Source: JALHTV01 sp049510055
GTDB taxonomy: Bacteria > Planctomycetota > Phycisphaerae > SM23-33
NCBI GenBank assembly: GCA_049510055.1
Contig: JBEKZI010000003.1
Location: 1 to 64,000 of the forward strand
DNA: 64,000 nt
Reading direction: 5' to 3'
Translations under genes and position numbers: made by a program
Notes under the pieces: generated by a model
What the model was told of the DNA's origin: nothing
The model's database searches: none
Seen by the model: only the letters and a program-made list of their open reading frames with translations
Shown: piece by piece, positions 53,125 to 64,000 of the stretch
Layout of the letters: each line of letters starts with the position of its first letter
Numbering within the stretch: position 1 is the stretch's first letter

Positions 53125-54099
53125 GTGAACACGCCGTCCCGCCCCGTCATTGTCGTCACCGAGCCGCTGAACGAACGAACGCTGAAGTACCTGGCCGAGC
53201 ACGGCGACCTCCGCCGCATGACCATCCAGGACCTGCCCGCCCACATCGCCGAAGCCGACGCCCTGATCGTGCGGACCTATACGCAGGTCAACGAGGCGCT
53301 GCTGTCGGGGGCCAAGCGGCTGAAGGTCGTCGGCAGGGCGGGGGTGGCGCTGGATAACATCGACGTGCCCGCCTGCCGTCGCCGCGGCATCGAGGTCGTC
53401 CACACGCCGGCGGCCAACACGCTGGCCGTGGTGGACTACATTATTGGCATGATCGTCCAGATGAACCGCCGCTTCTGGCCGCTGGGCGGGCCGCTCATCG
53501 CGACGGAGTTCCACCAGGTCCGCAAGCAGACGTTCGGCCGGTTCCTGTCGGGAACGACGCTGGGCATCGTCGGTTGCGGCCGGATCGGCTCGCGCGTCGG
53601 TCGGGCGGCGGCGGCCCTGGGAATGAAGGTCCTGTACAACGACATTATCCCCATTTCACTGGACTATCCGGCCGAGGAAGTGGACAAGCCCACGCTCTAC
53701 GCCCGCAGCGACATCGTCACGATCCACGTGCCGCTGACCCGCCTGACCCGCCGCATGATCAACGAGGAAACGTTGCGGCAGTTCAAGAAGGGCGCCCAGT
53801 TCATCAACGCCGCTCGCGGGCCCTGCGTAAACTACGCTCACCTGGCCGCGGCCATCCGTGGCGGGCACATCTCGGCAGCCGTCATCGACTGCCACGATCC
53901 GGAACCTCCGCCGCCGGACTATCCGATGTTCAGCCTGCCCAACGTTATTCTCACGCCGCACGTCGCCGCCCGCGTCCCGGCCGCCGTCGAGGCCATGTGT
54001 GACGTGGTCTACGACGTCGTGGCCGTGCTGGAAGGACGTCCGCCCGCCTATCCGGCTAAGGATGACGAGGATCAGGAAAACGCGCCGAACGACGCCTGA
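53125..54099 (+). CDS. D-2-hydroxyacid dehydrogenase (phosphoglycerate dehydrogenase-like)
   Basis: 324 residues from GTG 53125 with AGGAGA 8 bases upstream. Rossmann motif GIVGCGRIGSRVG, catalytic Arg in NAARGPCVNY, Glu in HDPEPPPPDYP and His in LTPHVAAR. The N-terminal VGRAGVALDNIDV matches the SerA branch. There is no ACT domain, so it could be the first enzyme of serine synthesis or act on another 2-hydroxyacid. The C-terminus is an acidic tail. Confidence 0.87.
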   Translation: MNTPSRPVIVVTEPLNERTLKYLAEHGDLRRMTIQDLPAHIAEADALIVRTYTQVNEALLSGAKRLKVVGRAGVALDNIDVPACRRRGIEVVHTPAANTLAVVDYIIGMIVQMNRRFWPLGGPLIATEFHQVRKQTFGRFLSGTTLGIVGCGRIGSRVGRAAAALGMKVLYNDIIPISLDYPAEEVDKPTLYARSDIVTIHVPLTRLTRRMINEETLRQFKKGAQFINAARGPCVNYAHLAAAIRGGHISAAVIDCHDPEPPPPDYPMFSLPNVILTPHVAARVPAAVEAMCDVVYDVVAVLEGRPPAYPAKDDEDQENAPNDA

Positions 54100-54214
54100 C
54101 CGCTCGGCCGATTGACTTTTTTAGCCTCTTGTCCGCTCCCGATGGAGACGCTAAACTGCCGGCCTTCTAAGGCAAAGTTTTTTCACACGACGCACGCGGA
54201 CGGCGAGGTGGCTA

Positions 54215-55696
54215 GTGGTGGCTCGATTGGGTCTGCTCGGCTTGCTTGCCCTGGTGGCCGTGGAATGGGGCTGCGCGGCGATGCCGGGCGCGTCGCCGCC
54301 GGCCAGCCCGGACGAATATCGGGCCATGCAGGCCTCCTGGCGGACCAGCTACCCGCGGCAGACCATCCTGCTGTACAACCTTCAGCGCGTCCTGGACCAC
54401 GACCTGGATACCTCCAGCCGCGTGGCGTCTATGAAGGTCGTGGCGGAGCTGGGCGGGGAGGATCCGATGGTCCTGGAGCAATTGGCCGGCGTGCTGAGCG
54501 AGGCCAACACCCCTCCATCGCTGCGCGACGAAGTCCTGACCTTTTTGCTCAGCAAGGACTACCCCGAGCTGGCCCAGTACGTCGTGAAGGTGCTGCCGCA
54601 CGTGCGGGGCTCCCAGAAATTGCGGGACGTGCTGCTCGATTGGCTGGTGCGCCATCCCACGGCTTCCACGCTGTCGGAGATCGTCAAGACGTGGGCGGAC
54701 ATCCCGCCCAGCAACGTGGCCGAGGAAACCAACTTCCGCCAAGTCGTGGAAAAGCTGACCAACCAGCCCTGGGACAGGGCCCTGGTGGATGCGATGAACT
54801 CGCAGGGTTTTTCCGCCCGCGGATCGGCCCTGGAGGTTCTCACGACGCGGCTGCCGCCGGCGGTGCTGAAGCGGGCCATTCTGGACGCCAACGCCCGCAC
54901 GGAAGCGATGGCCGTGCTCCAGACCTGCATCAGCCGCTTCGACTACCTGCCGACGGCGGGCCAGGAGTTGCTGTCGGCCGCCTCGGTGTTCCGGACGCAC
55001 AGCGACATGCTGCCGCAGACGGCGGAACTGGCCGGAAAGTGGCGCCGCGAGTACGGATACCGTTTCAACATTCGCGACTTCCACCTCATCAGCCGCCTGG
55101 CCGCCGACCCCCGCAAGGCCGCCATGTCGCGGGAGCAGCTTGTGGCGGACTTGTCGAGGAACCTGTTGAGGCGGCGGCACGTCCGCTATGCCGTGGTACC
55201 TCTCTCGCAGGAGGACCAATCCACCCGCTTCGACAAGCTCGCCGACCGCCTGACGATGGTGGACCTGTGGAATCTGTGGCTGCTGGACGAGATGATCAGT
55301 CGCTCCAACATCCAGGCGGCCATCGCCATGCTGGCGGAGGAGGACCGCCAGGACGCCCATCGCACCTCCGGAGGCCTGGTCTTCCTAGAAGGGGGGCAGG
55401 CGCTGGCCAGGGTGTATCCCATGGATCGCCAGCTGGCGTCCGGCGATTTGACCTACGCGCCCAGCAGCCGGCTCCTGTCCGACGGGCGAGACGCCATGTG
55501 TCGCTTCCTGGGGCACTTTGAGACGCTTCGCAACGCCAACCGGGCCGGTCCCACGGCCGAGGAAGTCGCCGCGGCACGCAAGAGCAATTACTATCTGCTC
55601 GTCTGGACCAGCCTCAGTGAAAACGCCTTCTGCGCGCATTACTGCAATCCACAGGGTATCGTGGTGTCGTTGGGGCAGTTCCCCTTTGCCCGCTGA
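54215..55696 (+). CDS. Putative lipoprotein with HEAT-like helical repeats, function unknown
   Basis: 493 residues from GTG 54215 (or the next codon GTG). Signal LGLLGLLALVAVEWGC has a cysteine in lipobox-like position, so lipidation is possible. Residues 40-250 are helical repeats (SRVASMKVVAELGGEDPMVLEQLAG style) like HEAT units. The C-terminal part (about 270-493) is mixed and contains LWNLWLLDEMISRS and SENAFCAHYCNPQG, with no known motif. I do not recognise a characterised family. Confidence 0.7.
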   Translation: MVARLGLLGLLALVAVEWGCAAMPGASPPASPDEYRAMQASWRTSYPRQTILLYNLQRVLDHDLDTSSRVASMKVVAELGGEDPMVLEQLAGVLSEANTPPSLRDEVLTFLLSKDYPELAQYVVKVLPHVRGSQKLRDVLLDWLVRHPTASTLSEIVKTWADIPPSNVAEETNFRQVVEKLTNQPWDRALVDAMNSQGFSARGSALEVLTTRLPPAVLKRAILDANARTEAMAVLQTCISRFDYLPTAGQELLSAASVFRTHSDMLPQTAELAGKWRREYGYRFNIRDFHLISRLAADPRKAAMSREQLVADLSRNLLRRRHVRYAVVPLSQEDQSTRFDKLADRLTMVDLWNLWLLDEMISRSNIQAAIAMLAEEDRQDAHRTSGGLVFLEGGQALARVYPMDRQLASGDLTYAPSSRLLSDGRDAMCRFLGHFETLRNANRAGPTAEEVAAARKSNYYLLVWTSLSENAFCAHYCNPQGIVVSLGQFPFAR

Positions 55697-55760
55697 GCGG
55701 CGATCTATCCGCGTTCGGTCGAAAGTTGGTGTGGCCCGCGACAGTCATGGGGCGTATGTC

Positions 55761-57266
55761 ATGCAGGAGAAATGCCGGATAAAAACATCTCCTAATCGTT
55801 TGTTGCAGTTCGCGGCCGTTGCGATCATCGGCATCTTTGTACTCGGCTTTGTGTTCTCCTCCCTGGGGGCGTGGACGGGCGCGGTCTTAGGCGCGTGGTT
55901 CATAGGCACGCAGAAAGCATGGCGCGGATTTTTATTGCTGGTGGGCATCAACTTCATTTCACATGTGTTTTCGAAATGGCATGGAACTTCCCCGACTGAA
56001 CTTGAGCACGTCGGCAGGACCATGCTGGCTGCCCTCATTAACGTTCTGCCCTTCCTGCTCTATCGATTCACGAGCCAGCGTCGGCAAGGTTTTCTGTCAA
56101 CCCTTTCCTTGCCGTTTTATGGCGTTGCTTTGCAAACACTGGGGCCGCTGTTCCTGCCGGCCAGCCTGTCCGCAATCCCCAGGACGGATGCAATTTCGTT
56201 TCTCATCTACTGGTTCGCGGCTGTCATCCATTGGATTTGGAACCAGGAATTCCGGGCCAAGAAGATTGCCACGGGCGCAAGTATTTTCGTCGCCGTGTGC
56301 GTCCTTGTCTTGGGATACGGCTTCTTCCTGCGGACCACCCACCCTGGGACGCCTCATGTTCTGCCCACGAGTCCGGCTTTTGCATGGTTATGTCTGCTTG
56401 GAGGCTTGATGGTGAGCGCATGGTGTCTGATTCAGTCCGGCAAGCGGCGCGAGCTATGGGCAGATAAAACCGAGACGGTCGCCCTCTTGCGAAGCCCGTT
56501 CACCGGAGATTCTCTACGTGTGATCAGCGAACACGGTCATGAAGTCTTGGTCAGCCCGTCGGGCGAACGGTTTGCGGTTCGCAACGGAATTCCCGTCTTT
56601 CTGGATCCCAAGAAGCTCACGGGCTCCAACCGCAAATATAACCAACTGTATGAAATCATCGGCGGTTTCTATGACGACATCCAGAGGGTGCAATGTGCGT
56701 TACGGGGTATCCGTTTGGGCCAATACCTTTGGGATTATCTGCGATTCCTTGAAATCAAGCCCGGTGATTCAGTGCTGGAAACCTCCATCGGCACCGGCCT
56801 CAACTACAAATACCTACCGCACGGCGTAAAGCTCTTTGGTCTTGATCTCTCGGCGGAAATGCTGACGAATTGCCAGGCCAATCTGCGCCGATGGGAGATG
56901 GACGCCGATCTTTTTCTCGGAAATGCCGAGGAGCTGCCATTTGCCAATGACAGTTTTGATGTGGTGTTTCACGTGGGAGGAATCAACTTCTTTAATGACA
57001 GGGCCAAAGCGATCCAGGAAATGATCCGTGTGGCAAAGCCAGGGAGTCGCTTGTTGATTGCCGATGAGACCGAAGAGCATGTGAAAAGCACTTTTGAACG
57101 AGGTCCCATCATAGGCCGATATTTCAGGAACCGCCGGGAACCTGTCACAGCTCCGATGGATCTCGTCCATCCCCAGATGCAGGAAATACATCTTGAGATG
57201 CTGCGGAATGGGCGATTCTATGCCCTCACATTTCGTAAACCCGCCTTCGCGACGCCGAACTCATAA
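55761..57266 (+). CDS. Membrane protein with C-terminal class I SAM methyltransferase domain
   Basis: 501 residues. Residues 15-235 hold about seven hydrophobic segments. Residues 250-300 (LRSPFTGDSLRVI ... AVRNGIPVFL) resemble a Trm112/UbiE-leader module but lack its zinc cysteines. Residues 325-490 are a Rossmann methyltransferase with VLETSIGTGLNYKYL (motif I), LFGLDLSAEML (motif II) and NAEELPFANDSFDVV. GC content and codon use are lower than in the neighbours, suggesting transfer. ATG 55761 lacks a strong ribosome binding site. The substrate may be a membrane lipid, quinone or polyprenyl compound, by analogy only. Confidence 0.78.
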   Translation: MQEKCRIKTSPNRLLQFAAVAIIGIFVLGFVFSSLGAWTGAVLGAWFIGTQKAWRGFLLLVGINFISHVFSKWHGTSPTELEHVGRTMLAALINVLPFLLYRFTSQRRQGFLSTLSLPFYGVALQTLGPLFLPASLSAIPRTDAISFLIYWFAAVIHWIWNQEFRAKKIATGASIFVAVCVLVLGYGFFLRTTHPGTPHVLPTSPAFAWLCLLGGLMVSAWCLIQSGKRRELWADKTETVALLRSPFTGDSLRVISEHGHEVLVSPSGERFAVRNGIPVFLDPKKLTGSNRKYNQLYEIIGGFYDDIQRVQCALRGIRLGQYLWDYLRFLEIKPGDSVLETSIGTGLNYKYLPHGVKLFGLDLSAEMLTNCQANLRRWEMDADLFLGNAEELPFANDSFDVVFHVGGINFFNDRAKAIQEMIRVAKPGSRLLIADETEEHVKSTFERGPIIGRYFRNRREPVTAPMDLVHPQMQEIHLEMLRNGRFYALTFRKPAFATPNS

Positions 57267-57322
57267 AACGTGCATTCATTGCGATAAATCGCGTCGCGAT
57301 CTTCCCGCTGGATGATTCGTGC

Positions 57323-57946
57323 TTAGAGGACTTCCCGCAGCAGCCGGTCGATGGCCTCGTACTCGTGCTTCATCATCGCCAGTTGCTGGCGATGCTCCTG
57401 AAGAGTCTCCGGCGCCGTGGCGGCTAGAAACTTTTCGTCGTTCAGCTTGGTGGACAGTTGCTGGATGATATTCGCCAGCAGGTCCATGCGCCGCCGCAGC
57501 ATCTCGATGCGATCCTTGGGCTCGCCGGGGCCCTCGGCCGCGTCCTGGAGCACTTTCTCCGCCGCGTAGATGGGCGTGCCCAGGGCCGCCCCTAGCGCGA
57601 TGGCGTCGGAGGGGCGGGAATCCACCGTGATCATCTGGCCGCCCTGGCGGATGTAGAGCGTCGCGATGAAGGTGCCCCAGCCGTCCTCCACGTCGTAGCG
57701 CAGGTCGTTGATGACGATTTTTTCCAACGTCCCGCCCAGCGCCTGGATGGTGTTGGCCAGCAGCTCGTGGGTCAGCGGCCGATGGAAAGGGACGCCCTTC
57801 AGGCGGCGGTCGATGGCCAGCGCCTCGGTCAGGCCGATGCCGATCTGGAACACCCGGCCCTTGCCGCCGCGCTCGCGCAGGTAAATTTTCTGCTGCCCGC
57901 CGGCGGTGTTGATGACGATCCGAGCCAACTCCATCGGCACGTCCAT
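57323..57946 (-). CDS. Bifunctional nuclease-domain protein (BFN/DUF151)
   Basis: 207 residues from ATG 57946 with GAGGTG upstream. Residues 20-135 form the BFN domain: IGLTEALAIDRRLKGVPFHRPLTHEL, split by RPSDAIALGAALGTPIYAAE, which is the family signature. Plant and bacterial members show DNase/RNase activity. The C-terminal helix (residues 155-207) resembles the UvrB/UvrC-interaction coiled coil often attached to this domain. Promoter-like boxes lie directly upstream. Confidence 0.88.
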   Translation of the reverse strand: MDVPMELARIVINTAGGQQKIYLRERGGKGRVFQIGIGLTEALAIDRRLKGVPFHRPLTHELLANTIQALGGTLEKIVINDLRYDVEDGWGTFIATLYIRQGGQMITVDSRPSDAIALGAALGTPIYAAEKVLQDAAEGPGEPKDRIEMLRRRMDLLANIIQQLSTKLNDEKFLAATAPETLQEHRQQLAMMKHEYEAIDRLLREVL

Positions 57947-57965
57947 GGGACACCTCGCACCACCT

Positions 57966-57993
57966 ATTATAGTCTCGCCGACTTTTCTCGCAA
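57966..57993 (-). promoter_or_regulatory. Promoter of the BFN-domain gene
   Basis: TTGCGA (57988-57993) and a perfect TATAAT (57966-57971) are 16 bp apart on the minus strand. The predicted start gives a leader of about 13 nt that just includes the GAGGTG site. Confidence 0.5.
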
Positions 57994-58005
57994 AGCCGCC
58001 GCACG

Positions 58006-59952
58006 TCACCGCGGTGGAAGGGAGACCTCCGCCCGATAGTTGGAGCGGTTCCACAGCGGGCACCGCAGCGGCCGGTAGAGCTCGCCGCGGTGGGGGGCGT
58101 CTTGCGTGTAAATCCAGATGGCGTCTTGATCCCACAGGAGGATTTCGTCGCGCCCGTCGCCCAGCAGGTCGATGGCCTCGGCGCAGAGCTGCGGATGGCC
58201 GTCGTCGGGGAAGACCACCACCGTTCGCCCGTGGCCGTCGATCATGCCGCCGTGCTCGACGCTGCCGGACAGCAGCGCCAGCTCCGTGCCTTTTCCCGTC
58301 CAGTTGACCGGGCTCAGGACGTTGCCCGTGGCGTTGGGCTGGAATTGCAGCAGGCGCCGGCCGGTGCAATCGTGCAGCGAGATAATGCCGGCGTGCCCCC
58401 AGTAGGTGACCACGTAAAACTGGACGCCCTCCAGGTCGTCGCGGAATTTCGCCGCCGTCAGCCGCTGGGCGTGGCCGAGCATTTCGCGATGCAGCACCGT
58501 CCCGTCGGGCGCCAGGATGTTGGACCCCTCGTCGCCGCAGGCCAGGGCGATCTGCACGCCCGGCCGATTTGGATCGAAGGAGCCGACGGCGATCTCGTCG
58601 GCGTGGTCGCCCCAGGGCAGTTCCCATCGCAGTTCGCCCGCCGGCCCCACGCGGCTGTAGCCGATGAGCAAGTCGTCCTTGCCCGTCCCGTCGAAGTCGA
58701 ACGGCACGGCGAAGTGTCCGGTCTGTCGCGAGCGGCGGTCCCACAGCCGCCGGCCGTGCTCGTCGTAGGCCCAGAATTGTTTGTAGCGGTTCTTGATGAC
58801 GATGTCTGCCGGCCGGGCCAGGCCGCGAAAGTTGGCGATGATGATCGCGTCGCCCAGCAGCCGCCCGAAGCGGTTCTCCTCGGCCGGGTCGCGCGGCAGG
58901 GGGAAGCTGGACTTCACCGACCCGTCGCGCCCGTCGAGGATGTAAAAATTGAAGTTTCTCATACACAGGACTTCGTCCTGCCCGTCGCCGTCGATGTCAT
59001 AGACCTGCACCGGCATGTCGCACATCGTCATGGCGGCGTCCAGCCCGGCGGCCGGTGTGCCGAATTGCCACAGGACGTTACCGTCCAGGTCCATCGCCGT
59101 CAGGGCGCGGAGGCCCCAGCTGTTCGCGTCGCCCGGCAGGAAGGGCACCGTCTGGGCCAGCACGAGGTCCAGGTGGTCGCGGTTTCGCAGGTGGCCGAAG
59201 CGAAGATTGCGGGCCGCGCCGAACCCCTTGGTGTCCAGCCGCCGGACGAGTGCGGGCTTGGGATAACTTTGCCGCAGATCGTCCAGCTCACGCAGGCGGC
59301 GGTCGCGCGTGATGACGTTGGCGGCGCAGACGGAATCCTCAGCCATCACCTCCAGGGAATCGAAAATCGCGGTCGTCGAGGCCGCGATACCGACCTTGCC
59401 GCAAGCGAACGCCGCGTCGCGGGCCGCCAGCAGCGGCCGATCGTCCAGCAGGACCTGGATGTCCGGACCGGCGACCTTGACCTGGATGCAGTAGGTCTGG
59501 TCGCAGGAATACTCCACGGCTGCCTCCGCCAGGACGGCATGCTCCTCGTGGTCGTCGCGGACCAGGCGGAAAAGCCCCGGCCCGTCGAAGCCCGCGCGGT
59601 AGGTCGTGCGGCTGGTCTGGCAGCGGAACAGCACGCCGACAAAGCCGTCGGCCCGCAGGGGCTGGAGGCGGACGGTCAGGACGTAATCGGTCCAGCCGTC
59701 TGAGCCGGTGGTGAGCATCCGCAGGATGCGCTTATCCGGCAGGAGCGTCTGGAGCATTCGCCGCCGGTTGCCGTCTTGGAAGACCACCCACGCCACGTTC
59801 GGCCGCCAAGAGTGCAGCCGCGTGGGCTGATACCAGCGGCCTGTTCGGCCAGAAGGGGGCAGGTAGTGATACTCGCCGGTGGCGAAGTAATCCGACGGAA
59901 ACGGCCCAATGTCCAGATCGCTGAAATCCTCATGTGCCAAGACGTTTTGCAT
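58006..59952 (-). CDS. Large protein with LamG-like and FG-GAP/propeller-like regions
   Basis: 648 residues from ATG 59952. Residues 60-220 are strand-rich with GFVGVLFRCQTSRTTYRAGF and IQVLLDDRPLLAARDAAF, like a concanavalin/LamG-type domain. Residues 260-640 have repeated blades such as VYDIDGDGQDEVL, FDFDGTGKDDLLIG and DLLGDGRDEILLW, the calcium-loop pattern of FG-GAP and polysaccharide-lyase-like propellers. No signal peptide is found, which is odd for such domains. Rhamnogalacturonan-lyase-like proteins share the blade motif, but no catalytic site was identified. Confidence 0.7.
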   Translation of the reverse strand: MQNVLAHEDFSDLDIGPFPSDYFATGEYHYLPPSGRTGRWYQPTRLHSWRPNVAWVVFQDGNRRRMLQTLLPDKRILRMLTTGSDGWTDYVLTVRLQPLRADGFVGVLFRCQTSRTTYRAGFDGPGLFRLVRDDHEEHAVLAEAAVEYSCDQTYCIQVKVAGPDIQVLLDDRPLLAARDAAFACGKVGIAASTTAIFDSLEVMAEDSVCAANVITRDRRLRELDDLRQSYPKPALVRRLDTKGFGAARNLRFGHLRNRDHLDLVLAQTVPFLPGDANSWGLRALTAMDLDGNVLWQFGTPAAGLDAAMTMCDMPVQVYDIDGDGQDEVLCMRNFNFYILDGRDGSVKSSFPLPRDPAEENRFGRLLGDAIIIANFRGLARPADIVIKNRYKQFWAYDEHGRRLWDRRSRQTGHFAVPFDFDGTGKDDLLIGYSRVGPAGELRWELPWGDHADEIAVGSFDPNRPGVQIALACGDEGSNILAPDGTVLHREMLGHAQRLTAAKFRDDLEGVQFYVVTYWGHAGIISLHDCTGRRLLQFQPNATGNVLSPVNWTGKGTELALLSGSVEHGGMIDGHGRTVVVFPDDGHPQLCAEAIDLLGDGRDEILLWDQDAIWIYTQDAPHRGELYRPLRCPLWNRSNYRAEVSLPPR

Positions 59953-59985
59953 AATCTTGAAGCGCAAAATTCAAATCAATGAAAC

Positions 59986-60120
59986 AAATTCGAATATCGA
60001 AATCCGAAACAAACGACAATTCAGCAAACAACAAAACAAAATCGTTCGCGTTATACTTTGCCTAGGGTCGTTTTGCCTTGTTGGTGTTTGTTTCGAGTTT
60101 CGATATTCGGATTTAAATTT
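59986..60120. repeat. AT-rich inverted-repeat element (MITE-like)
   Basis: Arms 59986-60019 and 60081-60120 are inverted repeats with 29 of 34 positions matching; core CGAATATCGAAATCCGAAAC against GTTTCGAGTTTCGATATTCG. The loop of about 60 bp is also AT-rich and partly self-complementary. Composition differs sharply from the surrounding GC-rich genes. No ORF lies inside. It occupies the gap upstream of the propeller gene and downstream of valS. Confidence 0.6.
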
Positions 60121-60129
60121 CCACTGAAG

Positions 60130-63177
<3,048 letters not shown>

Positions 63178-63217
63178 CGTTCGCTTTCGTCCGGCCCCTG
63201 ACCGCAACCGCAGGGGG

Positions 63218-64000
63218 CTAGGTCGCCTTGTCGAACTCCTTGAGCAGCTTGTACTCCATCGCGTCGGCCAGCGCCAGCCAGGACGCGTCGATGATATTCT
63301 CGCTGACGCCGACGGAGCCGAAGTAGGCCTCCCCGTGGGCGTCGTGCCAGTCGATGACGACGCGGACCTTGGCCTCCGTCTCGGCGGCGGTGTTCACCAC
63401 GCGAACCTTGTAGTCCACCAGGTGCAGGTCGTCCACGTGCGGGTAGCGCCCGCGCAAGGCCGACCGCAGGGCCTTGTACAGCGAGTCCACCGGGCCGGAC
63501 CCCTCGGCCACGGTGTGGACCTCCTGGCCGTCCAGCGTCAGCTTCACGCTGGCCTCGGTGTTGGAGGCATGATCGTTCTGCTTGGAGATGACGCAGCGGT
63601 AGTGGTCCAGCTCCCAGAGCCGGCGGTACCACGCCCCGCCCAGCGTCTTGCGGATGAGCACCTCGAAGCTCGCCTCGGCCGCCTCGAACTGATAGCCCTG
63701 GTTTTCCATGTCCATCAGGGCCTTGAGCACCTTGCGCTGGGCGGCCTTGTCGTCGGCGATGTGGAACTTGGCCGAGGCCGCGGCGGCGATGTTGCTCACG
63801 CCGGACAGCTCGCTGACCAGCACCCGCCGGCTGTTGCCCACCGTCGCCGGGTCCATGTGTTCATAGGTGGCCACGTTGCGGGCGACGGCGTGGACGTGCA
63901 TGCCGCCCTTGTGGGCGAAGGCCGCCGAGCCGACGAACGGCTGGTTCTCGCGCAGGTTGAGGTTGGCCACCTCGTACACGAAGCGGCTGACCTCCGTGAG
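63218..64000 (-). CDS. cimA: Citramalate synthase, C-terminal part (start beyond window)
   Basis: About 260 residues; the frame is open to position 64000, so the N-terminal catalytic half is missing. The visible part starts near NQPFVGSAAFAHKGGMHVHAV, the end of the HMGL-like barrel with its conserved HKGGxH, and runs through the LeuA-type regulatory dimer domain (GPVDSLYKALRSAL, VRVVIDW, GSVGVSENIIDASWLAL). The ALADAMEYKLL end and NIIDAS fit the citramalate synthase branch, which makes (R)-citramalate from pyruvate and acetyl-CoA for isoleucine. 40 bp upstream of valS. Confidence 0.88.
   Translation of the reverse strand, partial: LTEVSRFVYEVANLNLRENQPFVGSAAFAHKGGMHVHAVARNVATYEHMDPATVGNSRRVLVSELSGVSNIAAAASAKFHIADDKAAQRKVLKALMDMENQGYQFEAAEASFEVLIRKTLGGAWYRRLWELDHYRCVISKQNDHASNTEASVKLTLDGQEVHTVAEGSGPVDSLYKALRSALRGRYPHVDDLHLVDYKVRVVNTAAETEAKVRVVIDWHDAHGEAYFGSVGVSENIIDASWLALADAMEYKLLKEFDKAT

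Noticed and set aside
58090..59703. 537-codon plus-strand frame opposite the propeller-like gene
   Set aside because: Val/Gln/Arg/Gly-rich with no motif; the minus-strand frame has repeated DxDGDG blades and is preferred.

Overview
The window is high-GC bacterial chromosome, most probably from an uncultured anaerobic member of the Planctomycetota, possibly Phycisphaerae. This is inferred from a run of pseudopilins rich in Asp-Pro-Asn, large uncharacterised extracytoplasmic-type proteins, and a complete carbonyl branch of the Wood-Ljungdahl pathway. Nearly all of it is coding. It has one tRNA, no rRNA, no CRISPR array and no recognisable transposase or phage gene.

Layout. 1-2205: end of a probable CDP-alcohol phosphatidyltransferase and a phospholipase D-like protein. 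2398-4648: a nitrogen-sensing pair, an APC permease fused to a C-terminal P-II domain plus a free P-II protein, behind a likely sigma-54 promoter. 5083-14394: a phosphate island with phoB-phoR divergent from pstS-pstC-pstA-pstB-phoU and a porin; direct repeats resembling Pho boxes lie upstream of pstS and of the porin. 14593-18435: mixed genes (metallophosphoesterase, arsenate reductase, tRNA-Arg, lipoprotein hydrolase, thioesterase, lone receiver).

18489-37216: a 14-gene minus-strand operon reading cooS, CooF-like ferredoxin, NuoE/NuoF/NuoG-like diaphorase, acsB, acsC, corrinoid-protein reactivase, cooC, acsD, acsE, Cys-rich protein, DUF3786 protein, BioD/DRTGG protein. Divergent from it are a second cooC and fhs (formate-THF ligase). 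Together these encode CO2/CO to acetyl-CoA conversion, cofactor maturation, corrinoid repair and a probable electron link to NAD(H). Formate dehydrogenase and the folate-reducing enzymes are not in the window.

37288-50591: an eleven-gene minus-strand type II secretion/type IV pilus-like cluster (two GspE/PilB ATPases, PilT, GspF, three GspG-like and H, I, J, K-like pseudopilins), preceded by a promoter and a hairpin-rich leader. 51015-64000: an RF-like GGQ protein, TPR protein, D-2-hydroxyacid dehydrogenase, HEAT-like lipoprotein, low-GC membrane methyltransferase, bifunctional-nuclease-domain protein, a propeller-like protein, an inverted-repeat element, valS and the end of a citramalate synthase gene.

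The most notable items are the permease-P-II fusion, the PstA with a periplasmic insert of about 230 residues, the diaphorase module inside the CODH/ACS operon, the structured leader of the pilus operon, and short repeats that entered or created coding sequence (a pseudopilin leader and an internal ValS segment).
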